From contig JAYKKM010000260.1 of NCBI GenBank assembly GCA_035772405.1, forward strand, positions 1,555,501 to 1,619,500: a DNA stretch of 64,000 bases, written 5' to 3'. Positions 1 to 12,553 of the stretch are shown piece by piece; the first letter of the stretch is position 1; each line of letters opens with the position of its first letter. Source of the DNA: Chrysogorgia sp. JL179-B06. Taxonomy: Eukaryota; Cnidaria; Anthozoa; Scleralcyonacea; Chrysogorgiidae. The translations under genes were made by a program, and so were the position numbers. The notes beneath the pieces were generated by a model. That model was not told the origin of the DNA. It searched no databases and was given only the letters and a program-made list of their open reading frames with translations.

Positions 1-571
1 GTTGATGGACATTATAAGTCATGTTTGTTGCACCATAAAGGTGCTGAAAGTTCTTGGTGAACTTGACGAGATAGGCATCTGCTTTGTTGATGGCATCTGC
101 TTTGTTGATGTCAGCAAGGCTGATGCTTGACATTGAAAGAAGGTACACAGCTTGAACTAAAAGAAGCAAGTGCCTGGTGATGGCAGCAATCCCTGAAGAA
201 TAACAGGACTGTAGAGTAGAAGCCACCAGTGCCACGTTCGGAGGTAGGACGTGGGAGTCTTGTAATTTCCTGAGGGGGCATTATAGAGGTAAGTCTTGAA
301 TGAATTTATGATTGATGTCTGCTAAATACCAGGGCTCTTGATGGTGGGTAGAATCAAACCAAAGGTGTCCCAATTACCTTAAGATACCAAGATCTATACA
401 ATGCAAACTGTCAACAAATCCACGCACAATGTGAAAATAAGGAAGATCCAGGAGTTTGGAAGGACCTTTTACTCCGAGAATTGGTTGTTGCTTTTGAAAT
501 GCAGTGCGATCATTCTTTACTGTTTGGTCATAGGTTCGGATGTCATAACCATTTGGAGATTGCAAATACAC
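1..571 (-). pseudogene. CACTA/EnSpm Tnp2-like transposase fragment (copy A)
   Basis: This is a partial transposase gene cut by the window start. The stretch 374-571 reads a conserved segment with GVKGPSKLLDLPYFHIVRGF and SLHCIDLG, which resembles the substrate-binding/catalytic region of animal CACTA (Tnp2-like) transposases. The next exon, about 290-372, reads FDSTHHQEPWYL, and 1-280 reads the NVHQLCHL region. Positions 1-290 match 60607-60880 almost base for base, and 285-380 match 63322-63420, so this is a second copy of the same gene. A tandem duplication of about 21 bp near 80-105 breaks the frame relative to the other copy. No TIR is visible. It is probably non-functional. Confidence 0.65.
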
Positions 572-1976
572 CCGGGTATGTCCTCTGCCCTTTCAATTGC
601 CTATCTGGGGTTATAACACCAACTACATCCATACTGCCCATTACTGGTGTATGTACTGAAGAGCTCATCTTGCAATGGTATCGTATGAACAAATACAGGC
701 AAATACCCCGGTCGATTTGGTATCAGAACGGTATAGGACAGCTCAGTGGTGGAAGAATATGGTAGATAACAGTTCACCCGATGATGAGTACCTACCTATA
801 CTATCAAGTTTTGTGATTGGTTGATTCAAACAATAAAACAATAGAATCAACCACAAAGAAACCAATGTCCTAACCCTATCACTTTTGTTCCATATAGCCA
901 ATCACAAAACCTGTTCATTTTAGGTACGTATTTACCCTAAACATGTGGAAACATGTTGACGCATGCGCTCTTAAGTAAATTTCATCCCGCTATGCCAAGT
1001 TACCCGGCGAAAAGTGTTTACATGGAGAAATTTCCAACTCGCCTTGCTGAGAACTCGGCTGCCAGTGCCGAGTTCTCGGCTAGGCGAGTTACCCGCTTGT
1101 CCATATAAACAGTGGTCCGAAAAAAACAGTACTTCTTATACCGGCCGGGATCTCGCCTTTGCCGAGTAACTCACTTAGGCGGGTAACTCGCCTCCATATA
1201 AACAGGCCCTAAATGTGGGATGGCCTTGTCATAGATACACATATAGATCATTAAGTTATCATGTAAACATGTACTGTACCTGTTGAGAGCTTTTTTAGCT
1301 TATTCCTTAGTTTAAGTACTATACACAATGGCATGTTTATGTTCTGGAAGATATTGTCGTCTAGGTTTGTTAGCAATTTCAGGTCAGACATCGTTTCAAA
1401 CTGAAAAAATATTAAGATATATATTTGTATGAGTGGATACAAAAAGATTGCATTCAAAGAGGCAACTAAATTGTAGTTATTGTACCTTGTTCTTGGTGAC
1501 TAATTCTTCAACATATTCATTGAGGCCTGTTTAGCTATTTTTATAAGAAAGTCTTTAGCTTCAGTGTTCTACATAATAAAAAAGAATGTACGTAACAATG
1601 ATTGATTACATATCTTGTGAACACCCTGGATTTTGACTCTGATCTAACTACTGTACGTGTATACTTTGATTTGTCCAAAAGAAACTATAAAATCTCAGGT
1701 GATACAATATATAAGTGTTAAATTATCAGTGCCAGTTCATTCATATAAACAGGAGGCTGAAGCAGTCGTAGTAAGCACACGTTTATGATTTGAAAGACCT
1801 TTTTAATGTTTAGGTATTCGATTGCGAATTGAAAATAAATTCGCTCATCGATTACCCTTGTCCTTGAGTTGACGATATAAGATTAAGTCCTTGAGTTGAC
1901 GATATAAATCCTTAAAGCTAGTGCCTAGTGTCCAAAAATTAAGTATTCAAAAACCTGAAAGTGTAGCACCAATCTA
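572..1976. other. intergenic, no gene seen
   Basis: I see no coding signal here. The stretch holds a GC-richer hairpin at 1037-1089 with 23-bp near-perfect arms beginning ACTCGCC, inside a short repeat-like block (about 1010-1212). In that block the phrase CATATAAACAG recurs at its ends, which resembles a small non-autonomous element. The remainder is plain AT-rich sequence. Confidence 0.5.
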
Positions 1977-2034
1977 CAGGGTGTATCAAAAAAGGCGCAA
2001 CCTCGGAATTTCCCAAGAAATCCACTGTTCTTAA

Positions 2035-3412
2035 CTCTTTCCTTACGGCTGAAAAAACATCAAAAATTGAACAACCACGTTGTTCTATTGATATCTCTTG
2101 AAATAACCATAACTGTTGCGAAAGCTATACATTTTCTGGAAGCCCAATAAACCGGTTTTTACTTGTTCTTTTAAATTTCCCGAACAAAACACATTATGTT
2201 AATATAAATTAGCATTAATTATCATAAATCAGGTTGAAAAATTTACATTTTTCCAGAAAAGGCCATCTTGCACGCCCGCTTAGCATCTTGAAAACTCAAA
2301 ATGCCACCAATCGCAGAGTTGTTTATGAAATCAAATCAAACTTGGCGTGTGCGTGGATTTCATGTTCCTGGCGCTTGTCGAATTTCAATTTTTAATCTTA
2401 CGTTACCATGTGCCGTGTTTTTCGATTGACGACTTTGCGGGTCTTCAATGACCCATTTTAACTGCGCCCGTAGCGAAAGAGTTGATATACAATGATCGAT
2501 ATTTTTCGCATCGATCAATTTTATATTTTCGCCTGAATTTTTCATCATCGTTATAAGTCGGCTAAACAACACACATATCAAATTTTTAACAAATTTGGTG
2601 AATTATTTCCTACATTCCTAAACACGGTGAATTTTGACCTTTTTGACCCACATGCATAGAACGTATTGTCTTTGTAGTGTATAGATAGCTTGCGTATATA
2701 TTTAAAAGTATGAGCTCCCGTGCGGGTGGACCGGTGCGGGTGGGATCTCTGCAGAGACTCTGCTTCGGGTAACCCTTACATAATTCCTCTCATTGAGGGG
2801 GGTAGGGGGGAGCAGAGAAGGGGGTTCATTTTTCCTCACTGACCATTTTTTTGCTTTGTTAAACTGTATTTACATTGATTATTTTCAATTCAACAGATAA
2901 TAAACTGCTTTTCCTTTCACGCTTTTTCTTCGATTATTTTCAATTTACCTATTATTGCTTATTAACTCTTTCCTTACGGCTGAAAAAACATCAAAAATTG
3001 AACAACCACGTTGTTCTATTGATATCTCTTGAAATAACCATAACTGTTGCGAAAGCTATACATTTTCTGGAAGCCCAATAAACCGGCTTTTACTTGTTCT
3101 TTTAAATTTCCCGAACAAAACACATTATGTTAATATAAATTAGCATTAATTATCATAAATCAGGTTGAAAAATTTACATTTTTCCAGAAAAGGCCATCTT
3201 GCCCGCCCGCGTAGCATCTTGAAAACTCAAAATGCCACCAATCGCAGAGTTGTTTATGAAATCAAATCAAACTTGGCGTGTGCGTGGATTTCATGTTCCT
3301 GGCGCTTGTCGAATTTCAATTTTTAATCTTGCGTTACCATGTGCCGTGTTTTTCGATTGACGACTTTGCGGGTCTTCAATGACCCATTTTAACTGCGCCC
3401 GTAGCGAAAGAG
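2035..3412. mobile_element. composite TTAA-flanked element made of two direct MITE copies
   Basis: The block sits in a single TTAA site of the mariner (TTAA at 2031-2034 and 3413-3416). It contains two near-identical copies of about 448 bp in the same orientation, 2035-2482 and 2966-3412, separated by a 483-bp spacer. Each copy starts CTCTTTCC and ends GCGAAAGAG, so the copies have inverted ends, as in piggyBac/Kolobok-like MITEs. The spacer contains no convincing gene. The inner ends are not both TTAA: the first copy is followed by TTGA. Confidence 0.75.
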
Positions 3413-3603
3413 TTAAACACAAAAGATTTTCGCCCCTGGGATTTTAAAATAGCTTGTAATCGTATTCCAGGGGCATAACTGTGTAATAACTACAAACTCG
3501 AGCACGTAAAGCAGAATTGAATCGAAATTTATGCATTTATTTAATGGAAAGTTGTTTATTTTACAAGTATCAACAACAGTTAAATTATCAAGGCCCCTGT
3601 CCT

Positions 3604-4725
3604 TCAACATGTCCCCCCATTTCTCTCGACACAAAGTATGGCTCGCCTGTGCATATCACGCACCGCTCGTCTAATAAAATCAGGCTGCTGTCGTAAAGCA
3701 TTGTCGACTATTCGCTGGCGTAACACATCGATATTCTGGGGTGGGGTGGAAAACACTTTATCCTTAAGATATCCCCACAGAAAGAAGTCACATGGTGTCA
3801 AGTCCGGTGAGCGAGGTGGCCATTCAACATCATGACCTAAACCTATGACCCGGCTATTCCCGAACACTCTGTTCAGTCGATCCCTTACTTCAATGAGGAT
3901 TGAAGTCGATGAGCTGGAGCGCCGTCTTGTGCCCACCAAAGACCCCGAAAGATATCCTCCCAATGCTGGTTTACAAAATGCACATGCAGCGAGTTGCGGA
4001 AAAACGAATTCGTTTAGCAATTGAAGATAGGCCATTCCGTTTACATTTCCATCGCAAAAGTAGGGCCCTAAAATCACACCATTGCCGCAGAGTGCTGCCC
4101 AGACAGTGAGTTTGGCACGGGAATTGTTTCGTTCAAAGTTAAAAACAGGTGGATGTCCTTTCGGTGAATACTGCCACACATTGTGGGAATTGACCTCTCC
4201 ATTCATTGCAAATGCTGCCTCGTCTCCGATTATTATGCTCGGTAAAAATTTGTCGCGTCGACAGCGTTGGATGAACCATTCTGCAAATCGTAATCGACGC
4301 GGCAAGTCCGTTGCCAATAACTCGTGTCACACATTGATCCTATACGGGTGCCATCTTAGGTCTAACCTTGTTATCCTGTTAAAGCCAGACGATGATATCT
4401 CAACAGCATTGCGCCTAGCACTCACATCACGTCGATTTAGCTCGAGCAGAGTTCTAACAGCAGCAATGTTTTGCTCAGTTCTTGCTGTTCTTCGCCTGCT
4501 AGAATTGCCTTTGTTAAGGTTAAGGCTCGTTCCTTTACTTGAATATTTCCTAACGTTCCTCAAAATTGTTGTTTTGTGAGGAGGATCCCGATCATGAAAC
4601 CTTGCTCGAATAGTGTTTTGCACTGCGGTTGTATTTTGAGTCTGGGTGTAATGTAAAACAATAAAAACTCGTTCTGTTGTGAGCTGCACCATTATTAATT
4701 TGAACTGGTGATTGACTATTAGCAA
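3604..4725 (-). pseudogene. mariner-family transposase, frameshifted
   Basis: The N-terminal part (4327-4725) carries a helix-turn-helix-like DNA-binding region. The C-terminal part (3604-4317) holds the catalytic domain. The first acidic residue is in IIGDEAAFAMNGEV. The WAQDGAPAHR motif with the second acid lies in another frame at about 3910-3935. The third is in SPDLTPCDFFLWGYLKDKVF. The last two acids are about 40 codons apart in DNA (122 nt), which implies a DD~40D type. At least two frameshifts (near 4320 and between 3930 and 3880) stop a continuous protein, so I judge it inactive. It occupies most of the TA-flanked element and reads towards its left end. Confidence 0.85.
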
Positions 4726-4985
4726 TTCGACAGTTATGCCCTTGGAATACGATTAGAAGCTATTTTAAATTCCCAGAGGCCTAAAATCTTTTGTGCTGAT
4801 AAAAACAAAGTTATACTTAATTTAATTTAAAAATAATTTAATTTAAGTTAAACAAAGTTATACTTAATTTCACTATGTAAAGCGCATAGAACAGCAATGT
4901 ATATGCGCTATAGAAATGTTGTTATTATTATTATTATTATTTCTTGGGAAATTCCGAGGTTGCGCTTTTTTTGATACACCCTGTA

Positions 4986-6300
4986 TGTTATCTCCCCGTT
5001 ATGCTTTAATGAACACCATTTCATCCAGAATTCGTTTACATAAGTTTAATATTGGCCACAACATGCCACATACTGTATAACTTAATGGCGGTCGTCAAAA
5101 CCACTATAAGTGTTTGTTACCGAAATCTTACAATTCAGGATGTTAAAGTTCAAAATTTTGAGACCTTTTTATTTCAGGAACTAAGTCGTACGCTTACCTT
5201 TAAAGAATCCATCGATAACTTTAGTGTAGATGAGAAAATCGCTTGAGTAAAATTCTGAGAGTGAAATCGTAAAAGTGCGGGAAAACGGTGAGTACTTCAA
5301 GTAACCCAAACATTACGTATCAGAACTCGTTACCAATCTTCGTAACATCCAAAATATAAGTACAGTTTTCAGTCTTTAAAACAGCGCCATTTCATTATTT
5401 TTGTAATTGTCGCAAAATGTTTCACTATCTGAAACATTGTTACAAACTAATCAGAGATATGCAGGCCCTTACTGGTAAAAATTATTTGGAAAAAGACCTG
5501 TGTCTGTTAGCCATTGAGGATTTAAATAGCCCGAATGACAGAACAAATGAAGCAACACCTCTCCGACTGACACCTCCCTCGTAAATGTACAATCATGGTG
5601 GTGATGATAATATAAATATTCAACAGCATCCATCATAACATCTTTTAAATAGCTACAAATCAACTGCAATCATCGCGTGATGCAATTTATTATCACGTGA
5701 TCAACTCGCGATAAAAATCCCGGGATAAAAAATCCGGGATAAAAAATCCGGGATAAAGCGTACTGGTAGAGGCTTGGTGGCGCCGTGCTTTACATAGAGT
5801 GTTTACATACTATGTAAATCTTTTAATGCCTATACGTTATTTTTTGGCAAACTATTTACAAACTAAGCCTCCAACTATTTCCAGACAATTTACATACTTA
5901 CAAACACGATTTACAAGTTATTTACATACAATATTTACATAGTGTTGACATACTATGTAAATCTTTAAACGTCTATATTTCGTATGTTATTTTCTACGAA
6001 CTATTTACAAACTAAGATAGTTTGTAAACATTTACATAGTGTGTAAATAGTTTGTAAAGCCCTTTTACAAACTATGTCAATGACAATTTGCATACTATTC
6101 ACATAGTATGGAAGCAGGTTGATTTTTCCAGTGAAAACAACAAAAATAAGTTCAACAGACGAGTGCTGCATATATGTCGGTAATAATATGTAGGTAATCA
6201 GTGCTCGAGACGTCAAAACAGAAATTGTTTCATTGGTGACATAATCGGCATGTGACAAAACCACAAATTTCTTTCAGACGATTTTTAGAACGCCTTTTGG
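4986..6300. other. intergenic with short AT-rich repeats
   Basis: I see no gene. At 5716-5757 a short unit CCGGGATAAAAAAT repeats three times. From about 5795 to 6115 the sequence is a dense patchwork of TTTACATACTATGTAAAT-like palindromes and TTTACAAACTA variants, able to fold into many hairpins. Confidence 0.5.
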
Positions 6301-6310
6301 TTCCTAATTG

Positions 6311-6556
6311 ACCAGGGGGATTGTCTGCAAGAAAAGATCTAACCCAGAAGACTTCTATCGTAATATCCGCCCCACCCCACAGGAAAATGAAAATCGTCAA
6401 ATTTTCTCCACCATTTTTACAATCCCCCTGGTCAGCCCGGGGGTCGACCCCAACCTCGTACCCAGGGTCTTACCTCCGCTCCCCCGACCACCCCCCCCCC
6501 CCCCCCCGCTGCGGAAAGACCCTGGTATCGGCTGGTCACGTGATTCTTAGAATCTG
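6311..6556. repeat. short interspersed repeats, including the GACCCTGGGTACGAGG family
   Basis: GACCAGGGGGATTGT at about 6311 and its reverse complement at about 6420 bound a 120-bp foldback. It is followed by a repeat that runs AACCTCGTACCCAGGGTCTT, a C-tract, then GCTGGTCACGTGAT. The same family recurs at 13225-13262 (partial), 18890-19030 (opposite strand), 33600-33690, 35075-35185 and 36128-36225. It behaves as a dispersed non-autonomous repeat of about 150 bp. Confidence 0.65.
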
Positions 6557-6557
6557 G

Positions 6558-7959
6558 ATGTCATTTTTTCCCTTTAGGGAGGGGTGGTATGATTTGCATA
6601 ATTATTGTTTTCAAATCCTCGATTGTTCGCCATGTTGTGGTACTTTCTATTCTTGTTTGGAGTTTGCTATTTTAACCAGTTTATACAGCGAAGTTATATT
6701 GAAACCTAAGCAAGTGATTTGTTTGGAGAAAATCTTTTTGAACTTGGACGTTCTGGCAATTCTACCAACTGGCTACGGAAAATCCTTGGTATTTCACCTT
6801 CTTCCTGCTTTATTATTCGCAAAGAAGTACGGCATTTTGCGAAATACTGCCATTACCTCAGTAATAATTGTTGTATCGCCATTAAATGCGTTGATTGCTA
6901 ACCAGATTTCACGCTTAAGTTTGAGTGGTATTCGAGCGTCTGTCCTCGACGTCAAATATTCAGAACCTGAGAATTTTGGAGATGAAGTCGAAGAACCAGA
7001 GCTAGTATGTGATCTACATCTTTGTGATAAGATGAAGCTGGAAAGCGGATTTTATAATATTGTGTTCGCTCACCCCGAGTCATTAGTTTCTTGTAAATAT
7101 GGACTTAGTTTAATGCGAAGTAAACCGTATCAGGACAACGTGTGTGCCATTGTTGTTGATGAAGCGCACTGCATTTTGGATTGGTAAGTGGCAATTTATA
7201 TTTTATAGTACTGTTTAGATATTTCTTTGTTTAATATATACTACCGCAACTAATATTTATTTATAAATTTGTCCATATGATTTGTCCAAGGCAAAGTGAT
7301 CGCGAATTGTTTTTAAATGTGTGTGCTGTCTTTATATCGGGTTTGTAGGGGCAAAGATTTCCGAGTGGACTATGGTAATTTGTCTGTATTGTGCGCTACC
7401 TTTCACGATGTCCCGCTGCTTGTTATGACTGCAACAGCGAACAAAAACGACCGAACGGCAATAAAAGAATCTTTGGGCTTAAAGAAATGGGCTGAAGTTA
7501 TTGGGAATCCTGACCGCACCAACATTTTTTACCAAAAAATGTTTAGATCTGGGCAGGATATGGACGCAATAACAAATATTCTTACTCCTATTGCTGAACG
7601 TTTGGTAGAAGAGAACATCTGCTATCCATTAACAATAATTTATATTCCACTGCGATTGTGTGGATTTGCTTATAAGCTTTTTGAATTTGTTTTGGGTTGC
7701 AATCAATATTATCCTCAAGGATCTTCACCTATTCCTGAGAACAGGTTGTTTGCTCAGTTTCACTCACCTCAAACAACTGCAATGAAAGATCAAATCCTAA
7801 AGCAACTGTGTTCATCTCGTAGCAATGTTAGAATTGTATTTGCAACAGTAGCATTGGGAATGGGAGTTGATATTCGATGTATACGCACTGTCATACACAT
7901 TGGTCCTCCTCGCACCATGCAAGCCTACTTTCAAGAAACTGGTCGAGCAGGGCGAGATG
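6558..7959 (+). CDS. RecQ-like ATP-dependent DNA helicase, helicase-core exons
   Basis: This is a superfamily-2 3'-5' DNA helicase of the RecQ type. Exon 1 (to 7183) reads a Q-motif-like LKPKQ, Walker A LPTGYGKS, and Walker B VVDEAHCILDW. The intron 7184-7348 has GTAAGT and TAG ends and splits a Trp codon, giving ...ILDW-GKDFRVDYGNL. Exon 2 (7349-7959) continues with motif III TATA, motif V ALGMGVDI and motif VI QETGRAGRDG, ending at a GT donor. These motifs are complete and in frame. The start is uncertain: the Met at 6558 lies at the edge of a dispersed repeat, so the true 5' exon may be elsewhere. Downstream exons are displaced by repeats (see 12051-12277). Such RecQ-like genes are multicopy in cnidarians as I recall them, so a transposon-borne or pseudogene copy is possible. 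Confidence 0.8.
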
Positions 7960-7996
7960 GTATACTCTAATGCAGTTTTATATTATAACTAGAATA

Positions 7997-8358
7997 ATAC
8001 CATGGTTGTCTCAATTTCTTTTGTCTTTTCAGGTTGAATTAATAACTAAATTACCTCATTTGGATTAATTTATACAATCTAGAGGTCGTATTAGAACTAA
8101 TACAACCTTGAATGACATCATGAGAGGTAGTATTAGCTTCTTCTTCTCACTTGGCATGCAAAGACATGAAATTTCGACAACCATGGTATTACAAAGTAAT
8201 ATCATGGTAATGAGGTGTATTAGCTGTTAAACCGCCCGCTTGATTCGGGTCATTAAGTAAAATTCCTTCGGGCCTGCGGCCCTCAGGAATTTTACTTAAT
8301 GACCCTCATCGAGCGGGCGGTTTAACAGCTAATACACCTCACTACCATGATATTACTT
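7997..8358. repeat. foldback element with TAATACCATG ends
   Basis: Positions 8203-8358 form a nearly perfect inverted repeat with arms of about 75 bp around CGGGCCTGCGGCCCT. A related end (ATACCATGGTTGTCTC) lies at 7997. The element at 62897-63318 has homologous ends and the same kind of internal hairpin. It sits just downstream of the RecQ motif VI exon. Confidence 0.7.
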
Positions 8359-8359
8359 A

Positions 8360-10940
8360 TAAATACGTTATACGCAACACCCCTCGCCCGCTTATACTGT
8401 TTGAAACTTTTATAGCGTAGTTGCTAATTTACTACTGTAATACAGTACTGTAGTTCTTTTACTTGAATTAGGTACAGGTATTAGCCCATTTATTTGCAAA
8501 ACTGAATAAATTTGCAGTGGACAATATCTCTGAGAGCTTTGTGTTGTTTGAATTTAATTCTTCCATAGGACATCAAACTAAATAGCGTAAACTTTTTAAA
8601 TTTTTGGGTGCAGTACCTGGCACCTGCACTGAACAGAATAGTGGGGAAGTTTACTGCTGTTTCTACCATAAATCACTAAGAAAGAAATTGCAGCACTTGT
8701 CTCACACGAGAGCAAAACTCGGGCCCCAGGACTGACATGTGTACCCCTCCATAAATTTCCATGAGATGTATGAATATTGATCCCTTAATTGCAAGTATAT
8801 ATTTTTAGACACCTCATACGTTTATAATGTTATTGTATGGCAGTAACAGTACAGCATAATATACAATTATTGGATGAGGTTGAGCATCATGATATCAAGA
8901 ATTATCCAGATCGAGGTCAATGTTACCTGCCAAAGCAGATAACTTTGACCGAGGTCTGGATAACTCTTAAATATCATGCATAAGCCGAATCCAATAATTG
9001 TTTTATTGTACATTGTTCAAGATAGTCTTACTATAAAAATATACCAGGCGTTTTTTAATTTGTAATTTTTGCACGTTTGGTCCTAGTGACGTCATCAGTG
9101 TTAAATAATTTTTGTTTTGGACACCTCCGTGCAATAATTCACAGTATTCAACAGAAATGAGGTCGCACCTGCCACGAGAATGAATTTTGAATGTATAATA
9201 AATGCTTTTAGCCAGTGGAATTGGGGAAAGTGTTGAGATGAACGTGTACTTCGTGTTACTGGTAGGTACGCAATATGCATAATGGTTGCAACATTTCATT
9301 GGTCTGCAGAATACACCAATCACAAGTGATTGACGTGGCGATGTGGCCGGGCCTCTGCAAGACCCGGGCATTTTGGCATTTTAAAATTTTTGAGTGCAGC
9401 AACAGAATAGTGGGCGGTCTACTGCTGTTTCTACCATCAATCACTAAGAAAGAAATTACTTTTATCACAATATTGATGACTCACGAAATAATCAATGCAG
9501 TATTTTGTAAATAGACACCAAAGGCTGTTGAAGGAAGAAAGTGCATCTCTATCATACAATGAGTGTCCTTTAAAAAAATCAAATTCGTTCAAATGTCTAC
9601 GGATGGCATGCATATATAGTGCAAATGTATAGGGGTCCATTCAAATTAGATTTACTAAGACGTACCTATTAGGGATAATACTCCAATTGTTGGTGTGGAT
9701 AGATTATATACAGCTGTGATGTGGAGCTGGCAGCAATTGAATAACTAAATATTGATGGTCATAATCAGAGGTCTCTAGGCATAATGCATGTCACGGAAAC
9801 TGAATGGTTAATAGAAATCCCAAGTTTTGTACCTCTTGTATTAGAAGCAAGTTACATTGTGTAATGCTAGTTAGGAAATTCCATGGCATTTTAACATCAT
9901 ATCTACCAGTAAAGAGCTATTTTCCATATTTCAATTAATCTGTTCATACATATTATAGCACCATTATCAATAGCCTTAATTGACAATATGTGAAGGATAT
10001 ACAACTTTTGAGTTAAAATTAGTTTTTGTAACATTGTACTGTACATTTGTAACAACTGTAATTTGTTAGAAAACAAGACCCCATATATTGATACCAGTGT
10101 TAGCATTGAAGGGGCTATCCTGTATAAATATTATTGTATTATTATTATTATTATTAATACTAATAATAACAATGCATTAACAATAATACTACTAATAATA
10201 ATACCTAATGCAGATTGCAGATACCATATTTGCCATGTAACAAAGCATATAATATATGGCATTGTGTACTATAGTATCTAAATTATATCACCGTGCACAT
10301 ATATATTATAACCTATATTCAGAATGCCATGCCTAGTCTGCTTGTCGGCAATGATCTAGCTAACACACATAGTAGCTGTCAACATACCCAATGTGAACTT
10401 ATAATAATAAGCTGTATTTTACATTGACAGAATAAGTGGTGACCCACTAGACCAGCTAAGTGTACTGTATAGGTCTAACATGTTCAATAATGGATGGAGT
10501 ACTGTAAACACAGATTATATATGGAATACATACCAGTATACAAAACATGGACGTCAAGATGATATCATCAGAAACATAATATTCCTGGTTGAAAAAATTA
10601 TAACCTTCTTATTGCCAGTGACGGCCTCTAACCATTGAGCCATCGAGATTCAGATGGAGAGAGGTTAAAATGATGCACTGGTTCTAATGATATATGTACT
10701 GCCTATGCACAGCAGTTACTATATATTTCAGTAATGACTAATGATTGGGTGTGTTAATATATACACTGCTGTTATATCAATAGAATCAGTACATCAATGT
10801 AACATTCACTCACCATCTGAGTCTTGGTAGCTCAATGGTCAGAGCATCTCACTGGAAATCAGAAAGTTATCCCTGTCCGGGACACAGAATAATTTTTCTG
10901 AGGATATGAGCTTGCTTGACAATCATCCATGTACTGTATC
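8360..10940 (+). repeat. long interspersed repeat with tRNA-like boxes (copy 1)
   Basis: This region is homologous, on the opposite strand, to 55500-57825. Matching segments include TACGCAACACCCCTCGCCCG (8370), GCAACAGAATAGTGGGCGGT (9400), the stretch about 9510-9560, 9830-9925 and 10380-10560. Near its right end two tRNA-derived units face each other: minus at about 10610-10670 and plus at 10822-10890 (A-box-like TAGCTCAATGGTCAGAG). No protein is encoded. The low-complexity ATT/AAT runs at 10135-10205 are part of it. Confidence 0.65.
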
Positions 10941-11896
10941 GTCTGTTTCCCCCCGAGCTCTCCCTTATTCACTACAAGTATACATAGTAATGCTTGTTTA
11001 TTGCTACAATTTGTAGGCCAGGCCCAGGTCATATAAACACAGCAATAGTATGCATGTTTTTTCACCCTAAACTACTGTATATATAGGCTATAATTATCAA
11101 GCAGATAGTATTTATAATTTTAATCAAATAATAAACATACTGCCAACTGTCAATATATTATACATATATGTTTTGAAAATTCAAAACATTACACACCTTC
11201 AAATTTTCCCAAATCTCTCTGTTAAGTATTTCAAAATGTGTCTATTAGATTTCGGAGCTTGGAGCAAATACACAATAAAGTGTACAATTATTTAAATTAC
11301 ATTCAAACACTCATTAATAATTCATGAGGAAAAGACAAAAGAAAATCACGACCGTATCGTGGTTTTAAATGTGATAAAGATTCGTCCTGATTTACATAAA
11401 CTTTTGATTTTCTCGGCTTAGACAACATCGATTTTAAAATTACTACGCCAATGAACTTATCAAATGGGTCGTGTTTGAAGCCGTTTAATAAACTCGCAGC
11501 ACGTGTTTACTGTATTAGCAGTCAAGTCAAAAAGTTTAATAAACGATAGTCGATAAACTAAAGTGAAGCACTGAACTGAAGGTAATGGCTATTCGTACGG
11601 TAGCCGTACGACGCTATAGTCTCTTACAATTCAACGAAATGCAAGTAAATATCACAAAAATCCTAAACCTAACCCTAATCCTAACCAAATTGCTAACCCT
11701 AACCAAAAAGAACTATGCAGAAAAGGCAAATTAATTGCTCAACACAGACCGGTGAGTCGCTGACAATCACAATTAGTCCTTTTACCTTTTACTTGTGTCT
11801 GTCTTTGATTATCTTGTCCTTCAACACTACGGTTTCGGCTTGAAATCAGCTGATAATCCAGGGCGAAATTTCCGATGCCGCGCATGAGGACGGTTG

Positions 11897-11933
<37 letters not shown>

Positions 11934-12050
11934 ATAAAGCCGATCCGAGATTAGGATTAGCTTGCACCTCGCGTGATAAGGGACTAAACGCCGGTCGATA
12001 TTAGCACCCTCAGACCTTCGGCCTTCGGCCGGCGCTTCGCGCCGGGCGAG
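10941..12050. other. intergenic, simple repeats
   Basis: I see no gene. Degenerate telomere-like CCTAACCCTAA units lie at 11660-11706, an (AT)n microsatellite at 11898-11930, and a GC-rich hairpin cluster (CTTCGGCC, GCGCTTCGCGCC) at 12015-12050. Confidence 0.5.
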
Positions 12051-12277
12051 GGGACAATCACGATATTGCCAAAAACACACCTGGAATGCAAGAGTTGATG
12101 AGAGAATTTTGCCAGAATGAAGACGACTGTCTTAGGTACTTATTATTAAGAGCACTCGACACTGAACCTGAAGACATTCAACCCATTATCCCCACACACC
12201 TTTGTTGCAGTGTTTGTCATAAGAAGTGCAAATGCTTTACTTGCACTGCAGAACTTGCATCTTTAAATTTGAGTTAA
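12051..12277 (+). CDS. RecQ-like helicase, zinc-binding-domain exon (partial)
   Basis: The frame reads DNHDIAKN, then MREFCQNEDDC, then HLCCSVCHKKCKC, matching the cysteine pattern of the RecQ zinc-binding region that follows motif VI. It ends at TAA after AELASLNLS. It is the likely continuation of the exon ending at 7959, with phase 1 fitting an AG at 12049-12050. The short segment expected between motif VI and NNHDI is missing, and GC-rich hairpin sequence lies immediately upstream. The join may therefore be broken by insertion. The distance to the core exons, about 4.1 kb, is filled with repeats. Confidence 0.6.
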
Positions 12278-12553
12278 GACAATTGATTTATTTCCATGTA
12301 TCACTAATATTTTATAGTCAAGCCGGATGATCTTGCATGTTCAATGTAAAATATTATCGTGCAGCAACATTATCATCATCTATAGGCATTTGATTGAACA
12401 AGTTGGATATCTACCACGTTATTGTGAATTTAATAAAACCAACATTTTTACAGATAAACCAAGAGACATGCTTAATCAATTTCCTATACAATATTGCAAT
12501 GTGGCATGGTAGATTGGATATAAAAGAACATTCGGTTTGACTTTGAAGTTTAA

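Larger units (their letters stand above)
1977..4983 (-). mobile_element. Tc1/mariner-type transposon with a nested insertion
   Basis: The left end starts CAGGGTGTATCAAAAAAGGC at 1977 and the right end is its reverse complement ending at 4983. The inverted repeats run about 45 bp. Both ends abut TA (1975-1976 and 4984-4985), the mariner target duplication. If the insert between the TTAA sites at 2031 and 3413 is subtracted, the element is about 1.63 kb, normal for mariner. The only gene is the broken transposase on the minus strand. Confidence 0.9.

Noticed and set aside
6321..6557. N-terminal extension of the RecQ-like protein
   Set aside because: This part of the open frame is dispersed repeat sequence with a C-tract, unlikely to be coding.
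10822..10890. Possible functional tRNA gene
   Set aside because: A-box is good but the B-box and acceptor stem are degenerate and the units occur as inverted repeat arms; better read as tRNA-derived repeat.
11660..11706. Telomere or interstitial telomeric tract
   Set aside because: Only a few degenerate CCTAACCC units; too short to support either claim.
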